64,000 nucleotides of DNA from an uncultured Rhodobacterales bacterium (GCA_903873585.1 CAIQOV010000005.1:1-64000), one strand, 5' to 3'. Counted from the first letter of the stretch, positions 8,576 through 17,853 are shown. Notes: a model not told the origin generated them from the sequence alone. Numbers and translations are program-made.

Positions 8576-9241
8576 TCAGGCCTTGGCTTGCGGGTAAACC
8601 AACCCGCCCGAGGCGACCAGTTTGGCCGCATCTTCGGGCAGCATATCCAAAGCGATCACGTCTTTCTTGGGCACAAAGACCACAAAACCCGAGGTGAAGG
8701 GCGTTAGGCCAATAAACACCGCGATCACGTCTGGCCCCAGTTTCGCCGCAATCTCGCCCTTGGGGCGGGAGGACACCAGACCCAGTATCCAAACACCCGG
8801 CCTTGGAAACTCGACCAAACAGGCTTGGTCAAACGAGGCTTCGGATTTGTTGAACACCGTCTCAGCCACTTGTTTGAGCGCCGAGTACAGCGAGCGCACC
8901 ACGGGCATCCGGTCGACCAGCCGTTCCAGACGCACCAAAACCCTGCGCCCGATCAGGCCCTTGGCGATCCAGCCCATCAGCGTGGTGAAGATCAAAAACA
9001 CCACCACGCCCACGCCGCGCACCGGAAAGGCATGGCCGGGGCCGAACAGCGCTTGGGTCACGGCTTGCGGGTGGTAGGCTTGCGGGATCAAGGGCAAGAT
9101 CCAGCCATCCAGATAGCCGATCACCGCCCAGATCAGATAAATCGTAAGCGCGATGGGCAAAACCACCACCAACCCTGTCAGAAAGCTGGCGCGCAGGCTG
9201 GCGAAAAGGCTTTTGCGTACGGGGGCGAATGGGTCGGGCAT
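8576..9241 (-). CDS. DUF502 family membrane protein
   Basis: A 221-residue inner-membrane protein of the DUF502 family, function unknown. Two hydrophobic segments are visible: residues about 18-45 (FLTGLVVVLPIALTIYLIWAV) and 74-96 (VVVFLIFTTLMGWIAKGLIG). Then come the family landmarks RMPVVRSLYSALKQV and FTSGFVVFVPKKDV. The C-terminal half is predicted to be soluble. It follows psuG by 59 nt on the same strand and may be read through from it, though nothing links the functions. Confidence 0.88.
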   Translation of the reverse strand: MPDPFAPVRKSLFASLRASFLTGLVVVLPIALTIYLIWAVIGYLDGWILPLIPQAYHPQAVTQALFGPGHAFPVRGVGVVVFLIFTTLMGWIAKGLIGRRVLVRLERLVDRMPVVRSLYSALKQVAETVFNKSEASFDQACLVEFPRPGVWILGLVSSRPKGEIAAKLGPDVIAVFIGLTPFTSGFVVFVPKKDVIALDMLPEDAAKLVASGGLVYPQAKA

Positions 9242-9300
9242 GGCGGCTCCTTGGGCTTGTGTACTTCTAGCCTATGCGCCGCCCCCCTGAAAGGGCAGCG

Positions 9301-10227
9301 TCAAGCTGCGGGCAATCCTGCCAAAGCGCGGGCGATCTTTGCGGCAAGGCGGGCGTTGTTTTTCACCAAGGCGATGTTGCAGGTCAGCGAGCGGCCTTGG
9401 GTCAGTTCGAAGATCCGCTGCAACAAAAAGGGCGTGACGGCTTTGGCCGAGATGCCATTTGTTGCCGCTTCTTTCAGTGCTTGCTCGATGAAAGGGTCAA
9501 TTTCAGCGCGCGGTATTTCGGCATCCAGCGGGATCGGGTTGGCGACAAACTGCCCCCCCGCGATACCCAATGCGGCGCGCATCTGGTGGCTGGCGGCGAT
9601 TTGGGCGGCAGAGTCCATGCGCAGCGGCGCTTTAAGGCCACAGGAGCGTGACCAAAAGGCGGGGAAATCGTCTTGGCCATAAGCGATGACGGGAACACCG
9701 TAAGTTTCCAGCACTTCCAGCGTTTTGGGCAGGTCAAGAATGGCTTTCGCCCCTGCGCCGACCACAGTGACGGGGGTTAGGCTGAACTCTGCCAGATCAG
9801 CCGAGATGTCAAAGCTCAGCTCGGCCCCGCGGTGCACGCCGCCGATGCCCCCTGTGGCAAAAACGCTGATCCCTGCCAGATGGGCGCAGATCATCGTGGC
9901 GGCGACTGTGGTGGCCCCCGTGCGCCCCATCGCCAAACAAGCGGCCAAATCGGCGCGTGAGACTTTCATCACATCGCGCGCTTGGCCCAAGGTTTGCAAC
10001 TGTTCGCCCGTGAGGCCCACATGAATGCGCCCTGCCATCAGCGCCAAAGTGGCAGGCACAGCCCCTGCGGCGCGGATTTCGTCTTCCACTGCGCGGGCCG
10101 TTTCAACGTTTTGCGGCCAAGGCATGCCGTGGGTGATGATGGTCGATTCCAGCGCCACAATCGGGCGGCCAGTGGTGCTGGCTGCGGCGACTTCGGGGGA
10201 AAAGCTTAAGACGTTGGAAAGACTCAT
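9301..10227 (-). CDS. psuG: Pseudouridine-5'-phosphate glycosidase
   Basis: A 308-residue enzyme that splits pseudouridine 5'-phosphate to uracil and ribose 5-phosphate, the second step of pseudouridine breakdown. Motifs: VALESTIITHGMPWPQN near residue 26, GAVPATLALMAGRIHVGL, and the metal/substrate segment ATGGIGGVHRGAE. Its ATG overlaps the stop codon of the upstream kinase gene (ATGA, 10224-10227), the coupling expected for a psuK-psuG pair that recycles the base from degraded tRNA and rRNA. Confidence 0.95.
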   Translation of the reverse strand: MSLSNVLSFSPEVAAASTTGRPIVALESTIITHGMPWPQNVETARAVEDEIRAAGAVPATLALMAGRIHVGLTGEQLQTLGQARDVMKVSRADLAACLAMGRTGATTVAATMICAHLAGISVFATGGIGGVHRGAELSFDISADLAEFSLTPVTVVGAGAKAILDLPKTLEVLETYGVPVIAYGQDDFPAFWSRSCGLKAPLRMDSAAQIAASHQMRAALGIAGGQFVANPIPLDAEIPRAEIDPFIEQALKEAATNGISAKAVTPFLLQRIFELTQGRSLTCNIALVKNNARLAAKIARALAGLPAA

Positions 10228-11117
10228 GAGCCGACCTCTTTTGAAATGTAATCTGCCGCAGCACCGAGCGCTGCGTGAAGCGCTGCGCTGCGGTCAGCCC
10301 CGCGCCGTTCGGCCACGATATGGGCCGCCATAAAGGTATCGCCAGCCCCCGTGACGCGGTGCACCATAACTTGGCGCGGGGTGGCACGGATCACCCCAAG
10401 GCCCGCGCGCCCCTCGGCACAGGGGTTGCCGCCGTCTGTCACCAAAACGCGGCCAGCCCCACGGGCCAACAGGGCCTCGGCGGCTTGGGGGGCAGTGGCA
10501 GCGGAGGTGTCACCCGATAGAATGCGCGCCTCTTCCAGATTGGCGTAAAGGGTCGCGCCGCTGTGACGTAAAAGCGGGGCCAAGCGATCGGCTTTGCCCG
10601 GAGAGGCGGGGGCTAGGCGCAGATCGGCTTGGGCAAAAAGCGGCGAGGTTGCGATGTCAGACAGCAGGCTTTCGGTGAGATTGCCATCAAGCGCAATCAT
10701 GCCGGACCAAGGCGCTTGGGGCGAGCCGAGTGTGCCATCCCCAAGCGGGCGCAAAATCTTTGCGCCGGCAGCTTCCAGCGAATGCGCGTCGGCGATGGCG
10801 GCGATCAGGCCTTGGCCAGCCTCTATCGCCATATAAACGTCGGTCGGCAGATCGTCAGAGCGGTAAACGGTATCTGTCGCCAGCCCCAACCGCGCACAGG
10901 CCGCGATCAGATCATCGCCTGCGGCATCGCGGCCAATGGCGGTTAACAAAGCGGGATGCAGACCAAGACGCGCCAAAGTGACGGCAATGTTCAACGCCAC
11001 ACCGCCCGGAAGGCGGGTGATGCGGCCGGGCACATCGCCGCCCATCGCCAAGGGCACATGGGTGCGCCCGATAATGTCCCACAAGACGGAACCGATGCAG
11101 AGGATATCTGGTGTCAT
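10224..11117 (-). CDS. psuK: PfkB-family sugar kinase, probably pseudouridine kinase
   Basis: A PfkB/ribokinase-family enzyme of about 297 residues. It begins ILCIGSVLWDIIGR, contains GGVALNIAVTLARLG and AIGRDAAGDD, and ends with the catalytic VTGAGDTFMAAHI (the Asp acts as base). Its overlap with psuG makes pseudouridine the likely substrate. The frame is open to 11345, but that extension is a Pro-rich translation of the rpsB leader. I choose the ATG at 11117; ATGs at 11129 and 11126 are possible, and none has a strong ribosome-binding site. Confidence 0.88.
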   Translation of the reverse strand: MTPDILCIGSVLWDIIGRTHVPLAMGGDVPGRITRLPGGVALNIAVTLARLGLHPALLTAIGRDAAGDDLIAACARLGLATDTVYRSDDLPTDVYMAIEAGQGLIAAIADAHSLEAAGAKILRPLGDGTLGSPQAPWSGMIALDGNLTESLLSDIATSPLFAQADLRLAPASPGKADRLAPLLRHSGATLYANLEEARILSGDTSAATAPQAAEALLARGAGRVLVTDGGNPCAEGRAGLGVIRATPRQVMVHRVTGAGDTFMAAHIVAERRGADRSAALHAALGAAADYISKEVGS

Positions 11118-11165
11118 AAAGCGCATCATCGCGGGTTTTGGGGGCGCGGTGCAAGGGGAAGTGTT

Positions 11166-11203
11166 GCAGCCTCCGGCGGGGATATTTGGGCACGTATGAA
11201 AGG
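11166..11203 (+). repeat. Copy A of a short interspersed rhodobacteral element
   Basis: The segment contains CCTCCGGCGGGGATATTTGG followed by GCACGTATGAAAGG. From memory, short elements with a CCTCCGGCGGG(G/A)(G/A)TATTTGGG core are scattered between genes in Rhodobacteraceae. A second copy lies at 43485-43520 on the other strand, and a weaker one at 60688-60716. This copy is in the 250-bp region between psuK and rpsB. Confidence 0.5.
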
Positions 11204-11370
11204 GGGGTGCGGGGGGATGGGGGACTTGCGCTGGGGGGCATGAGCGGGTAAAGGGGGCGCACTTCACAGGTGGGGCTTGGGCTTTGCGGGGAGAAATCCC
11301 GTTAGGTCCGCCGGTTGGGGGAAACCCTGAAGACGGCCTCATCAAGGTTTAAACCGGAAAAGGATAGCAC

Positions 11371-12126
11371 ATGGCTCTTCCCGAGTTCTCGATGCGTCAG
11401 CTTTTGGAAGCTGGCGTTCACTATGGCCACCAAACCGCCCGTTGGAACCCCCGTATGGGCGAGTTCATCTACGGCGACCGCAATGGCATTCACATTCTTG
11501 ACCTGACCCAGACTGTGCCCATGCTGGACGCAGCCCTGAAAGCCGTGCGCGACACCGTCGCCAAGGGCGGTCGGATTTTGTTTGTCGGCACCAAGCGTCA
11601 GGCGCAAAAAGCCGTGGCCGAAGCTGCCGAGAAATGCGCGCAGTATTACATGAACCACCGTTGGCTGGGCGGCACGCTGACCAACTGGAAAACCATCCAG
11701 AACTCGATCGCACGCCTGAAGGCGCTGGACGAGATCTTGGCCGGTGGGGCCGAGGGCCTGACCAAGAAAGAACGCCTGAACATGGAACGCGAGCAGGGCA
11801 AACTGCAAGCCTCGCTGGGCGGGATCCGTGAAATGGGCGGCACGCCCGACCTGATCTTTGTGATCGACGTTGGTAAAGAAGCGCTTGCCATCACCGAAGC
11901 CAGAAAACTGGGCATTCCGGTTGTGGGCATCGTTGACTCCAACTGCTCGCCCAAAGACATCGACTTCGTTATCCCCGGCAACGACGACGCAAGCCGCGCC
12001 ATCGCGCTGTACTGCGACCTGATCAGCCGCGCCGCTTTGGACGGTATGACCGCCCAAATGGGGGCCGCCGGTGTTGACCTTGGCGCGTTGGACGATGCGC
12101 CGGTTGAAGAAGCCGTAGAAGCCTAA
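11371..12126 (+). CDS. rpsB: 30S ribosomal protein S2
   Basis: A 251-residue S2 protein, recognised by [20 protein letters not shown] at residues 8-27, [18 protein letters not shown] and [31 protein letters not shown]2 is needed for assembly of the small-subunit head and the binding of S1. AGGATAG lies just upstream of the ATG. The gene is followed at 103 bp by tsf, the standard pair; a GC-rich hairpin sits between them. The 250-bp leader upstream carries copy A of an interspersed element but no hexamers I can call. Confidence 0.98.
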   Translation: MALPEFSMRQLLEAGVHYGHQTARWNPRMGEFIYGDRNGIHILDLTQTVPMLDAALKAVRDTVAKGGRILFVGTKRQAQKAVAEAAEKCAQYYMNHRWLGGTLTNWKTIQNSIARLKALDEILAGGAEGLTKKERLNMEREQGKLQASLGGIREMGGTPDLIFVIDVGKEALAITEARKLGIPVVGIVDSNCSPKDIDFVIPGNDDASRAIALYCDLISRAALDGMTAQMGAAGVDLGALDDAPVEEAVEA

Positions 12127-12133
12127 TCTTTCG

Positions 12134-12154
12134 GCCCCGCCGCAGATGCGGGGC
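12134..12154 (+). promoter_or_regulatory. Intercistronic hairpin between rpsB and tsf
   Basis: GCCCCGC (12134-12140) pairs with GCGGGGC (12148-12154) around a 7-nt loop, 7 nt after the rpsB stop, followed by TGGTTT rather than a full U-run. It may be a partial attenuator or a stabilising 3' end that sets the rpsB:tsf ratio. Confidence 0.45.
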
Positions 12155-12228
12155 TGGTTTCACAAATCTGGTAACGGGCGGGGGTATATCCCGCCTGCTG
12201 CCATTTCTAGAACAGTGGAGACTTTAGC

Positions 12229-13137
12229 ATGACCGTCACCGCACAAATGGTGAAAGAACTGCGCGAATCGACCGGCGCAGGCATGATGGACGCCAAAAAG
12301 GCGCTTGTCGAAACCAATGGCGACATGGAAGCCGCCGTCGACTGGCTGCGCACCAAAGGCTTGGCCAAGGCTGCCAAAAAGGCAGACCGTGTGGCTGCGG
12401 AAGGCTTGGTGGGCGTTGCTGTCAACAATGGCCGCGGTGTCGCGGTTGAGATCAACTCGGAAACCGACTTTGTCGCCAAAAACCCCGACTTCCAGTCGCT
12501 GGTGCGTGAAGTGACCAAGGTTGCCTTGGAAACGGGCACGACGATTGAAGTTCTCAAAGCCTCGCATCTGAACGGCGAAGCGGTGGAAACTGTGATCAAC
12601 GCCGCCATCGCGCGCATTGGCGAAAACATGACCCTGCGCCGGATGCACGTTTTGGAAGGCGATACGGTTGTGTCTTATGTGCACAACGCCGCCACCGAAG
12701 GCATGGGCAAGATCGGCGTTCTGGTTGCTTTGACCGGCCCTGCCGATGCAGCGCAAGTGATTGGCAAACAGTTTGCCATGCACATCGCCGCCACCGCACC
12801 GCTGGCCCTGTCGGAAGCCTCGCTTGATCCGGTCGTGATGGAGCGTGAACTGGCCGTGCAAACCGCCAAGGCTTTGGAAGAAAACGCCTCCTCGGCCAAG
12901 CCCAAGCCCGATGCTGTTATTCATAACAACATCATCCCGGGCCGGATGAAGCGCTTCTTGTCGGAAAACACCCTGTTGGGTCAGCAGTTTGTGATCAACC
13001 CCGACGTGACGGTTGAGCAAGCCGCCAAGGATGCTGGCGTGACCATCACGGGCTATGCCCGCGTGTCGGTTGGCGAAGGCATCGAGAAAGAAAAAGAAGA
13101 CTTTGCTGCCGAAGTGGCAAAGATGAATCAGGCCTGA
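12229..13137 (+). CDS. tsf: Translation elongation factor Ts
   Basis: A 302-residue EF-Ts, the nucleotide-exchange factor of EF-Tu. The N-terminal UBA-like domain reads [20 protein letters not shown], followed by the conserved [18 protein letters not shown]. Repeated core-domain segments and the C-terminal [14 protein letters not shown] are present. A GGAG ribosome-binding site precedes the ATG. The gene ends 22 bp before a strong terminator. In many alphaproteobacteria pyrH and frr come next; here they are about 14 kb further on. Confidence 0.98.
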   Translation: MTVTAQMVKELRESTGAGMMDAKKALVETNGDMEAAVDWLRTKGLAKAAKKADRVAAEGLVGVAVNNGRGVAVEINSETDFVAKNPDFQSLVREVTKVALETGTTIEVLKASHLNGEAVETVINAAIARIGENMTLRRMHVLEGDTVVSYVHNAATEGMGKIGVLVALTGPADAAQVIGKQFAMHIAATAPLALSEASLDPVVMERELAVQTAKALEENASSAKPKPDAVIHNNIIPGRMKRFLSENTLLGQQFVINPDVTVEQAAKDAGVTITGYARVSVGEGIEKEKEDFAAEVAKMNQA

Positions 13138-13159
13138 TCCTACCAGATCACGGTTTGGC

Positions 13160-13187
13160 AAAGGCCGGAGGAAACTCCGGCCTTTTT
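13160..13187. terminator. Strong rho-independent terminator after tsf, possibly bidirectional
   Basis: AAAGGCCGGAG (13160-13170) and CTCCGGCCTTT (13175-13185) form a perfect 11-bp stem closed by a GAAA tetraloop, with five T following on the plus strand. The convergent P450 gene ends at 13190, so the same hairpin, whose minus-strand copy also has U at its 3' side, may stop both transcripts. Confidence 0.92.
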
Positions 13188-13189
13188 CA

Positions 13190-14410
13190 TTAAACAACCA
13201 TCAACCGTTGCAGCCCGTGAAAGTGGTAGACATCAGCGTAGCTTGGCACCTCGGCCAGCCGCAGATCGGGGCGGCGGGCGAAAAGAATCGGCAGGGCCAG
13301 CCGCAGTTCCAGCCGCGCTAGGGGCGCGCCGACGCAAAAGTGCACGCCTGCGCCAAAGCTGGTGTTGGGTTTGATGGGGCGGGTCGGGTCAAAGCGGTGC
13401 GGGTCGTCCCACACGCCCGCATCGCGGTTGGCCATCGCCAGCAACAGGCCCACCTGATCGCCGCGCTTAAACTTGTGCCCCATCACCTCGACATCGGTAT
13501 AGGCCCAACGGGTGAACATATGCAGCGCAGGGTCAAAGCGCAGGATCTCTTCCACCAAAGGGTCAGGATCGGCCATCGCCCCTTGCGCACCAGTTTCCAG
13601 CACCAGCTTCACCCCGTTGCCAATCGTGTGCACCGTCGCCTCGTGCCCCGCGTTCAGCAAAAGAATGCAGGTGGTGATCAACTCGTCCGTTGAAAGGCGC
13701 TCGCCGTCTTCTTCGGCGGCGATCAGGTGGGTGATCAACTCGTCCGTTGAAAGGCGCTCGCCGTCTTCTTCGGCGGCGATCAGGTGGGTGATCAGATCAT
13801 CGGCAGGCTTGGCGCGGCGGTCTTCGACATAGCCGCGCAGAAAGGCCACAAACGCCTCGGTCGCGGCAACGGCGCGGTCTTCGCGGGCGCGGTCGCGGCC
13901 GGCCATATACATGCCCACCATGGCGTTTGACCATTTCAGCAGATCGGGCGCCATCTCTTCGGGCACGCCCAGCAGGCGGGCGATGATGATCACGGGTAGT
14001 TTTTGGCCAAAATGCGCCAGCAGATCAAAGGGGCCATCGGGAAAGGCATCAATCAACTGATGCGACAGGGCGCTGATTTGCGGCCCCAAAGCGTCAATCC
14101 GGCGCGAGGTGAAGGCGCGCAGCACCAAACTGCGCAGGCGGGTGTGGCGGGGGGCTTCCAGTTCTAACATCGAATGCGCCTCGACCGCGTAAAAGGGACG
14201 CAGATGGTCGGGGATGTTCAAGGGTTCGGGGCTTTCGCGGCCAAAGCGCCGGTCGCGGAAAATGGCGCTACAGGCGGCGGCATTGCCGGTACAGGTTAGG
14301 CTGTAATCAGCCCAGTGAAAGAAAGGGCCAGCGGCGCGGGCCTGTTCGTAGAACGGATAGGGATTTTGCACAAAGGCAGGATCGGTGGGCGATTGGGAAA
14401 ATTGGCGCAT
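13190..14410 (-). CDS. Cytochrome P450 with a tandem 19-residue duplication
   Basis: A 406-residue soluble bacterial P450 monooxygenase. It has the I-helix motif AGHEAT (254-259), the E288-x-x-R291 pair and the heme loop FGAGVHFCVGAPLARLE with Cys359 as axial ligand. Substrate and redox partners are unknown. The segment HLIAAEEDGERLSTDELIT occurs twice in a row (about 209-246), directly before the I helix, because of a perfect 57-bp DNA duplication. The usual P450 has one copy, so the H-I region is 19 residues too long. The start at 14410 overlaps the stop of the DMT gene by one base (TGATG); longer readings run through that gene. Confidence 0.92.
   Translation of the reverse strand: MRQFSQSPTDPAFVQNPYPFYEQARAAGPFFHWADYSLTCTGNAAACSAIFRDRRFGRESPEPLNIPDHLRPFYAVEAHSMLELEAPRHTRLRSLVLRAFTSRRIDALGPQISALSHQLIDAFPDGPFDLLAHFGQKLPVIIIARLLGVPEEMAPDLLKWSNAMVGMYMAGRDRAREDRAVAATEAFVAFLRGYVEDRRAKPADDLITHLIAAEEDGERLSTDELITHLIAAEEDGERLSTDELITTCILLLNAGHEATVHTIGNGVKLVLETGAQGAMADPDPLVEEILRFDPALHMFTRWAYTDVEVMGHKFKRGDQVGLLLAMANRDAGVWDDPHRFDPTRPIKPNTSFGAGVHFCVGAPLARLELRLALPILFARRPDLRLAEVPSYADVYHFHGLQRLMVV
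13673..13794. repeat. Perfect 57-bp tandem duplication inside the P450 gene
   Basis: Bases 13673-13737 are identical to 13730-13794, a period of 57 bp (19 codons), so 2.1 copies are present without a mismatch. The absence of any difference suggests a very recent event. The frame is kept. Confidence 0.97.
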
Positions 14411-15318
14411 CAGTTGGCTTTCTTGGGCAATCCTTGGGCGACGATCACGCCAAAACCCACCAGTGCAGCCCCAGCGGCTTGCCACCAGTTCCACACCCCA
14501 CCCAGCATGACCGCCATCAGCATCACATAAAACGGTGTCGCGTTGATGTGCAATGCGGCCATAGCGATGCCCAAACGCCGCACGCCGATCACCCAGAAAA
14601 CTTGGCTTAAGGTCAGCGATCCCATGACAAAGATCAACAAAGCCGCCCATTCACGCCCGCCCATCGCGGCCATATTGGGGCCTTGGGCGATGCCAAAGGG
14701 CACGGTGGCCAGAAAGACCACACTCATCGCCACCGCGCCGCCGACCAAGGTGATCGTGGTTTGCCCCAAGGATGACAGGCCGGGCAGGGCCGTGATCGTC
14801 CAGCGCGACCCAAGCGTGTAGAAAAAGGTCGACAGCACACACAGCAACGCGCCGATGCCAAAGCTGACGCCCTTAATGCTGGTGCCCAAGGCCACCACCC
14901 CGCCACATAATGCCAGCCCAAAGCCCAAGACCAAGGGCAAGGTGATCTTGCGCCCATCCAACGCAATTTCCACCACCACGCCAATCACCGGCAAGGCGGC
15001 AGAGATCACCGCCACAGTGACCGAATCGGTCAGTGATTGCCCCGCAATCACCAACAGACTGCCAAGGCCGACAAAACTGCCCACGGCGATGCCCATCTTC
15101 CAATTGGCTTTGCGCAGCGCATCCCAGCCATCCAACCACAGCCAGAACGGCATCAAAACCGCCGCCGCCAAAATCATCCGCGCGGCGGCAAGCGCCATCG
15201 GGTGCAGCGTGGGCATGAGGAAGGTGTTGGCTGGCAGGCCCGAAGACCAAGTTAGCATCGCCAGCACGCAAATCAGGTGCGCAGTCCAAAGGCGGGCGGG
15301 GGGCAGGGGTGTGTTCAT
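14410..15318 (-). CDS. EamA/DMT-superfamily transporter
   Basis: A 302-residue inner-membrane protein with about ten hydrophobic helices arranged as two EamA halves (for example LPVIGVVVEIALDG at the end of the first half and ALHINATPFYVMLMAVMLGGVW in the second). DMT carriers export metabolites or amino acids; the substrate cannot be inferred. The P450 gene begins at its stop codon (TGATG), so the two are translationally coupled and the exporter may handle a product or precursor of the P450 reaction. That link is an inference from layout. Confidence 0.88.
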   Translation of the reverse strand: MNTPLPPARLWTAHLICVLAMLTWSSGLPANTFLMPTLHPMALAAARMILAAAVLMPFWLWLDGWDALRKANWKMGIAVGSFVGLGSLLVIAGQSLTDSVTVAVISAALPVIGVVVEIALDGRKITLPLVLGFGLALCGGVVALGTSIKGVSFGIGALLCVLSTFFYTLGSRWTITALPGLSSLGQTTITLVGGAVAMSVVFLATVPFGIAQGPNMAAMGGREWAALLIFVMGSLTLSQVFWVIGVRRLGIAMAALHINATPFYVMLMAVMLGGVWNWWQAAGAALVGFGVIVAQGLPKKAN

Positions 15319-15378
15319 AAAGCTTTCTAACCCGACCGCCCTAGCCTTGACTGTTCCAAGCGCGACAAGCTTGCTAGG

Positions 15379-16122
15379 TCAGGCGGCGGAAAGGGCTGCC
15401 ACGATGGCCCCAAAATCAGCCGCCTTCAGGCTGGCCCCGCCAACCAAAGCGCCGTCAACATCCTGCACCGCGAAAATTTCCGCAGCGTTAGAGGGTTTGA
15501 CCGACCCGCCATAAAGAATGCGCACGCCGTGGCCGTCTTCGCCCAAGGCTTTCGCCAGCTCGGCGCGCAAAAAGGCGTGCACCTCGGCGATTTGCTCCAG
15601 CGTCGGGGTGCGGCCCGTGCCAATGGCCCAAACCGGTTCATAAGCGATCACAACATTGGCCGCAGTCGCCCCCGCAGGGATCGAGCCGTGCAACTGGTTG
15701 CCACACAGCGCCAAAGTCTCGCCCGCATCGCGCTGCGCTTCGGTTTCGCCCAAGCAGACGATGGCGATCAGATCAGCGGCAAGGGCGGCTTCGGCCTTGG
15801 CTTTCACCAACGCATTCGTCTCGCCGTGGTCAGCGCGGCGTTCAGAGTGGCCCAAGATCACATGGCTTGCGCCGGCATCTTTTAGCATGGCGGCTGAAAT
15901 GTCACCGGTATGCGCGCCCGACGCCTTGGTATGGCAATCTTGCCCGCCGATGTGCAGCGCTTTGCCTTTGGTGTGGTAAGCGGCTTGGGCGATTAAGGTG
16001 GCAGGCGGGCACAGCAGCATCTCGCAAGCTGGGGCAGGGTGGGCGGCCAAAAGCACGCGCATCTCTTCCAAAGCGGCCGTCGTGCCGTTCATCTTCCAAT
16101 TGCCAGCGGCGAGTTTTTTCAT
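15379..16122 (-). CDS. tpiA: Triosephosphate isomerase
   Basis: A 247-residue TIM-barrel enzyme interconverting dihydroxyacetone phosphate and glyceraldehyde 3-phosphate. Active-site elements are complete: GNWKMNG (Asn and Lys at residues 8 and 10), the electrophilic His in VILGHSERR, the base Glu in [11 protein letters not shown] with flexible loop 6, and the phosphate-binding LYGGSV. An AGGAGGC-like site (GGAGGCCGCT) lies upstream of the ATG. Downstream on the same strand, at 60 bp, is the DMT gene. Confidence 0.97.
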   Translation of the reverse strand: MKKLAAGNWKMNGTTAALEEMRVLLAAHPAPACEMLLCPPATLIAQAAYHTKGKALHIGGQDCHTKASGAHTGDISAAMLKDAGASHVILGHSERRADHGETNALVKAKAEAALAADLIAIVCLGETEAQRDAGETLALCGNQLHGSIPAGATAANVVIAYEPVWAIGTGRTPTLEQIAEVHAFLRAELAKALGEDGHGVRILYGGSVKPSNAAEIFAVQDVDGALVGGASLKAADFGAIVAALSAA

Positions 16123-16189
16123 AGCGGCCTCCTGTTGCTACAGGCAGGCCTAGCCAAAACACACCGATTTGAAAAGCTGCAAAACCGCG

Positions 16190-16549
16190 TCAGGCGGCGG
16201 GTTGATCTTTGAATTTGATCGATTCGCCACACCCACAGGCTTCGGCCACGTTCGGATTGCGGAACTTAAAGCCGCTTTCCAGCAGGCCCATTTCGTAGTC
16301 AATCTCGGTGCCGATCAGAAACATCTGCGCCATCGGCGCGATCAGCACGCGCGCGCCGTCTTGTTCGACCACTTCGTCCAGCGGGTTGACGGTGGTGACA
16401 TAATCCATCGTGTATTCCATACCCGCACAGCCGCCCTTTTTGACGCCAATGCGCAGGCCCTGTGACCCCTTAGACGCCATCAACCCCGCGATTTGCTTGG
16501 CCGCGATGGGCGATAAGGTGACGGCCGCTTTGCCGGGAATGCCAAACAT
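16190..16549 (-). CDS. sufA: A-type iron-sulfur cluster carrier (IscA/SufA family)
   Basis: A 119-residue HesB/IscA-fold protein that carries Fe-S clusters to target proteins. The three conserved cysteines are present: one in KKGGCAGMEY and two in ACGCGESIKF at the C-terminus. The start at 16549 has GGAGA 6 nt upstream; the frame is open to 16651 but the extension has no conserved content. A sufT-like gene lies just upstream on the same strand, which supports the name SufA, although a suf operon proper is not in the window. Confidence 0.92.
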   Translation of the reverse strand: MFGIPGKAAVTLSPIAAKQIAGLMASKGSQGLRIGVKKGGCAGMEYTMDYVTTVNPLDEVVEQDGARVLIAPMAQMFLIGTEIDYEMGLLESGFKFRNPNVAEACGCGESIKFKDQPAA

Positions 16550-16663
16550 AACAAGTCTCCTTTTCGCTAAGGTAGGGTCTGATGGGGGTGGTTCCAAGAC
16601 GCGACGGGCAGTTTGTTTGCCAAAGGTGCCTTTTACCGGCCCAAAGGGCAAGGGGCGCGTGGT

Positions 16664-17026
16664 CTACATAAAGCCCAGTTCCAGACGGGCTTCGTCTGAC
16701 ATCATCTCCATCCCCCAGGGCGGATCAAAGGTCATCGCCACTTTCACTTCCTTCACGCCGCCCACAGATTCGACGGCCGCTTCCACCCAGCCGGGCATTT
16801 CGCCCGCCACAGGGCAACCGGGGGCTGTCAGGGTCATGGCGATGTCGACCACGTTTTCGGTTGAGATTTCAATCGTATAGACCAGCCCAAGGTCGAACAC
16901 ATTCACCGGAATTTCCGGATCAAACACGGTGCGGCAGGCGTTCACCACCGCCTCATACAGCGGATGGTCGGTGGTCGAAGGGCGGATCAGGGGGGCGCCC
17001 TCGATCTTGTCCGGCTGCTCGGTCAT
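16664..17026 (-). CDS. sufT: SufT-like DUF59/MIP18 Fe-S assembly protein
   Basis: A 120-residue protein of the DUF59 (MIP18) family, which helps insert Fe-S clusters. Seen: DPEIPVNVFDLGLVYTIEI, then the conserved MTLTAPGCPVAGEMPGWVE with the functional cysteine, then VAMTFDPPWGMEMMSDEARL. It lies 114 nt upstream of sufA on the same strand, likely one transcript. Family assignment is firm; exact role is inferred from family and context. Confidence 0.88.
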   Translation of the reverse strand: MTEQPDKIEGAPLIRPSTTDHPLYEAVVNACRTVFDPEIPVNVFDLGLVYTIEISTENVVDIAMTLTAPGCPVAGEMPGWVEAAVESVGGVKEVKVAMTFDPPWGMEMMSDEARLELGFM

Positions 17027-17111
17027 GGCACGCTCGCTTTAGTTGTTGAGCGATTATATAGGGAATTCTGCGCCAAGGTCCAGAGCAGCCGTTGAGGGGG
17101 CGAAATTCAGA

Positions 17112-17630
17112 TCAAAACGGGATTTCATCATCCAGATCAGACCGCCCGCCCGACTTCGCGCCACCGGCATTGCCGCCAGACGGCGCGCCGCGAGAGCTGC
17201 CGCCGCCAGCGGCAGCACCGCCACCGTAGCCGGCATCGTCATAGCCACCGCGATCATCACTGCCACCACGCGCAGCACCGTCACGGCCACCCAGCAAGGT
17301 CAACTCACCGCGGAACTGGCGCAGAACGATTTCTGTCGTGTAGCGATCAGCACCCGATTGGTCTTGCCACTTGCGCGTTTCCAACTGGCCTTCGATGTAA
17401 ACGGTCGAGCCTTTTTTCAAATATTGCTCGGCAATCTTGCCCAAAGCCTCGTTGAAAATGGCGACCGAATGCCATTCGGTGCGTTCCTTACGCTCGCCCG
17501 AGGCTTTGTCGCGCCATGTTTCCGATGTGGCGATGCGCAGGTTGACCACCTTGCCGCCGTTTTGAAAGCTGCGCACCTCGGGGTCTGCCCCAAGGTTGCC
17601 CACGATGATCACTTTGTTGACGCCAGCCAT
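17112..17630 (-). CDS. ssb: Single-stranded DNA-binding protein
   Basis: A 172-residue SSB. The N-terminal OB fold (residues 1-115) begins [19 protein letters not shown] and includes [21 protein letters not shown]. It is followed by a Gly/Arg-rich flexible linker and the acidic protein-interaction tail DLDDEIPF. It acts as a tetramer in replication, recombination and repair. The 5' side faces the divergent LuxR-type regulator across a 223-bp gap that carries no obvious structured element. Confidence 0.97.
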   Translation of the reverse strand: MAGVNKVIIVGNLGADPEVRSFQNGGKVVNLRIATSETWRDKASGERKERTEWHSVAIFNEALGKIAEQYLKKGSTVYIEGQLETRKWQDQSGADRYTTEIVLRQFRGELTLLGGRDGAARGGSDDRGGYDDAGYGGGAAAGGGSSRGAPSGGNAGGAKSGGRSDLDDEIPF

Positions 17631-17853
17631 AACGCTCTCCCTGATTGCTGTGTTTCGACAGCCTCGCCGAACTTGGTTAAGAAAAACTTATAGCCCACGG
17701 AGCCGCGCCGCCGCAATGCGCGCGTCAAATCCGGTGGGCCAAAGTGTCAGATCAATTCCGCGCGTCGCACGATGCCCCCCCTTTTCGACGGGCGCGCGGC
17801 GCGCTAAGTCACCATCGGGCGCGGGTTTTCAGCGCCGCAACCAAGGCAAACCG

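Noticed and set aside
12160-13197. A 345-codon open frame opposite tsf, and a similar 251-codon one opposite rpsB (11302-12057)
   Set aside because: Both are antisense shadows of highly biased ribosomal-protein-type genes and have no domain content.
14411-14650. An 80-residue N-terminal extension of the P450 frame
   Set aside because: It runs through the end of the DMT transporter gene; the conserved P450 N-terminus begins at the ATG at 14410.
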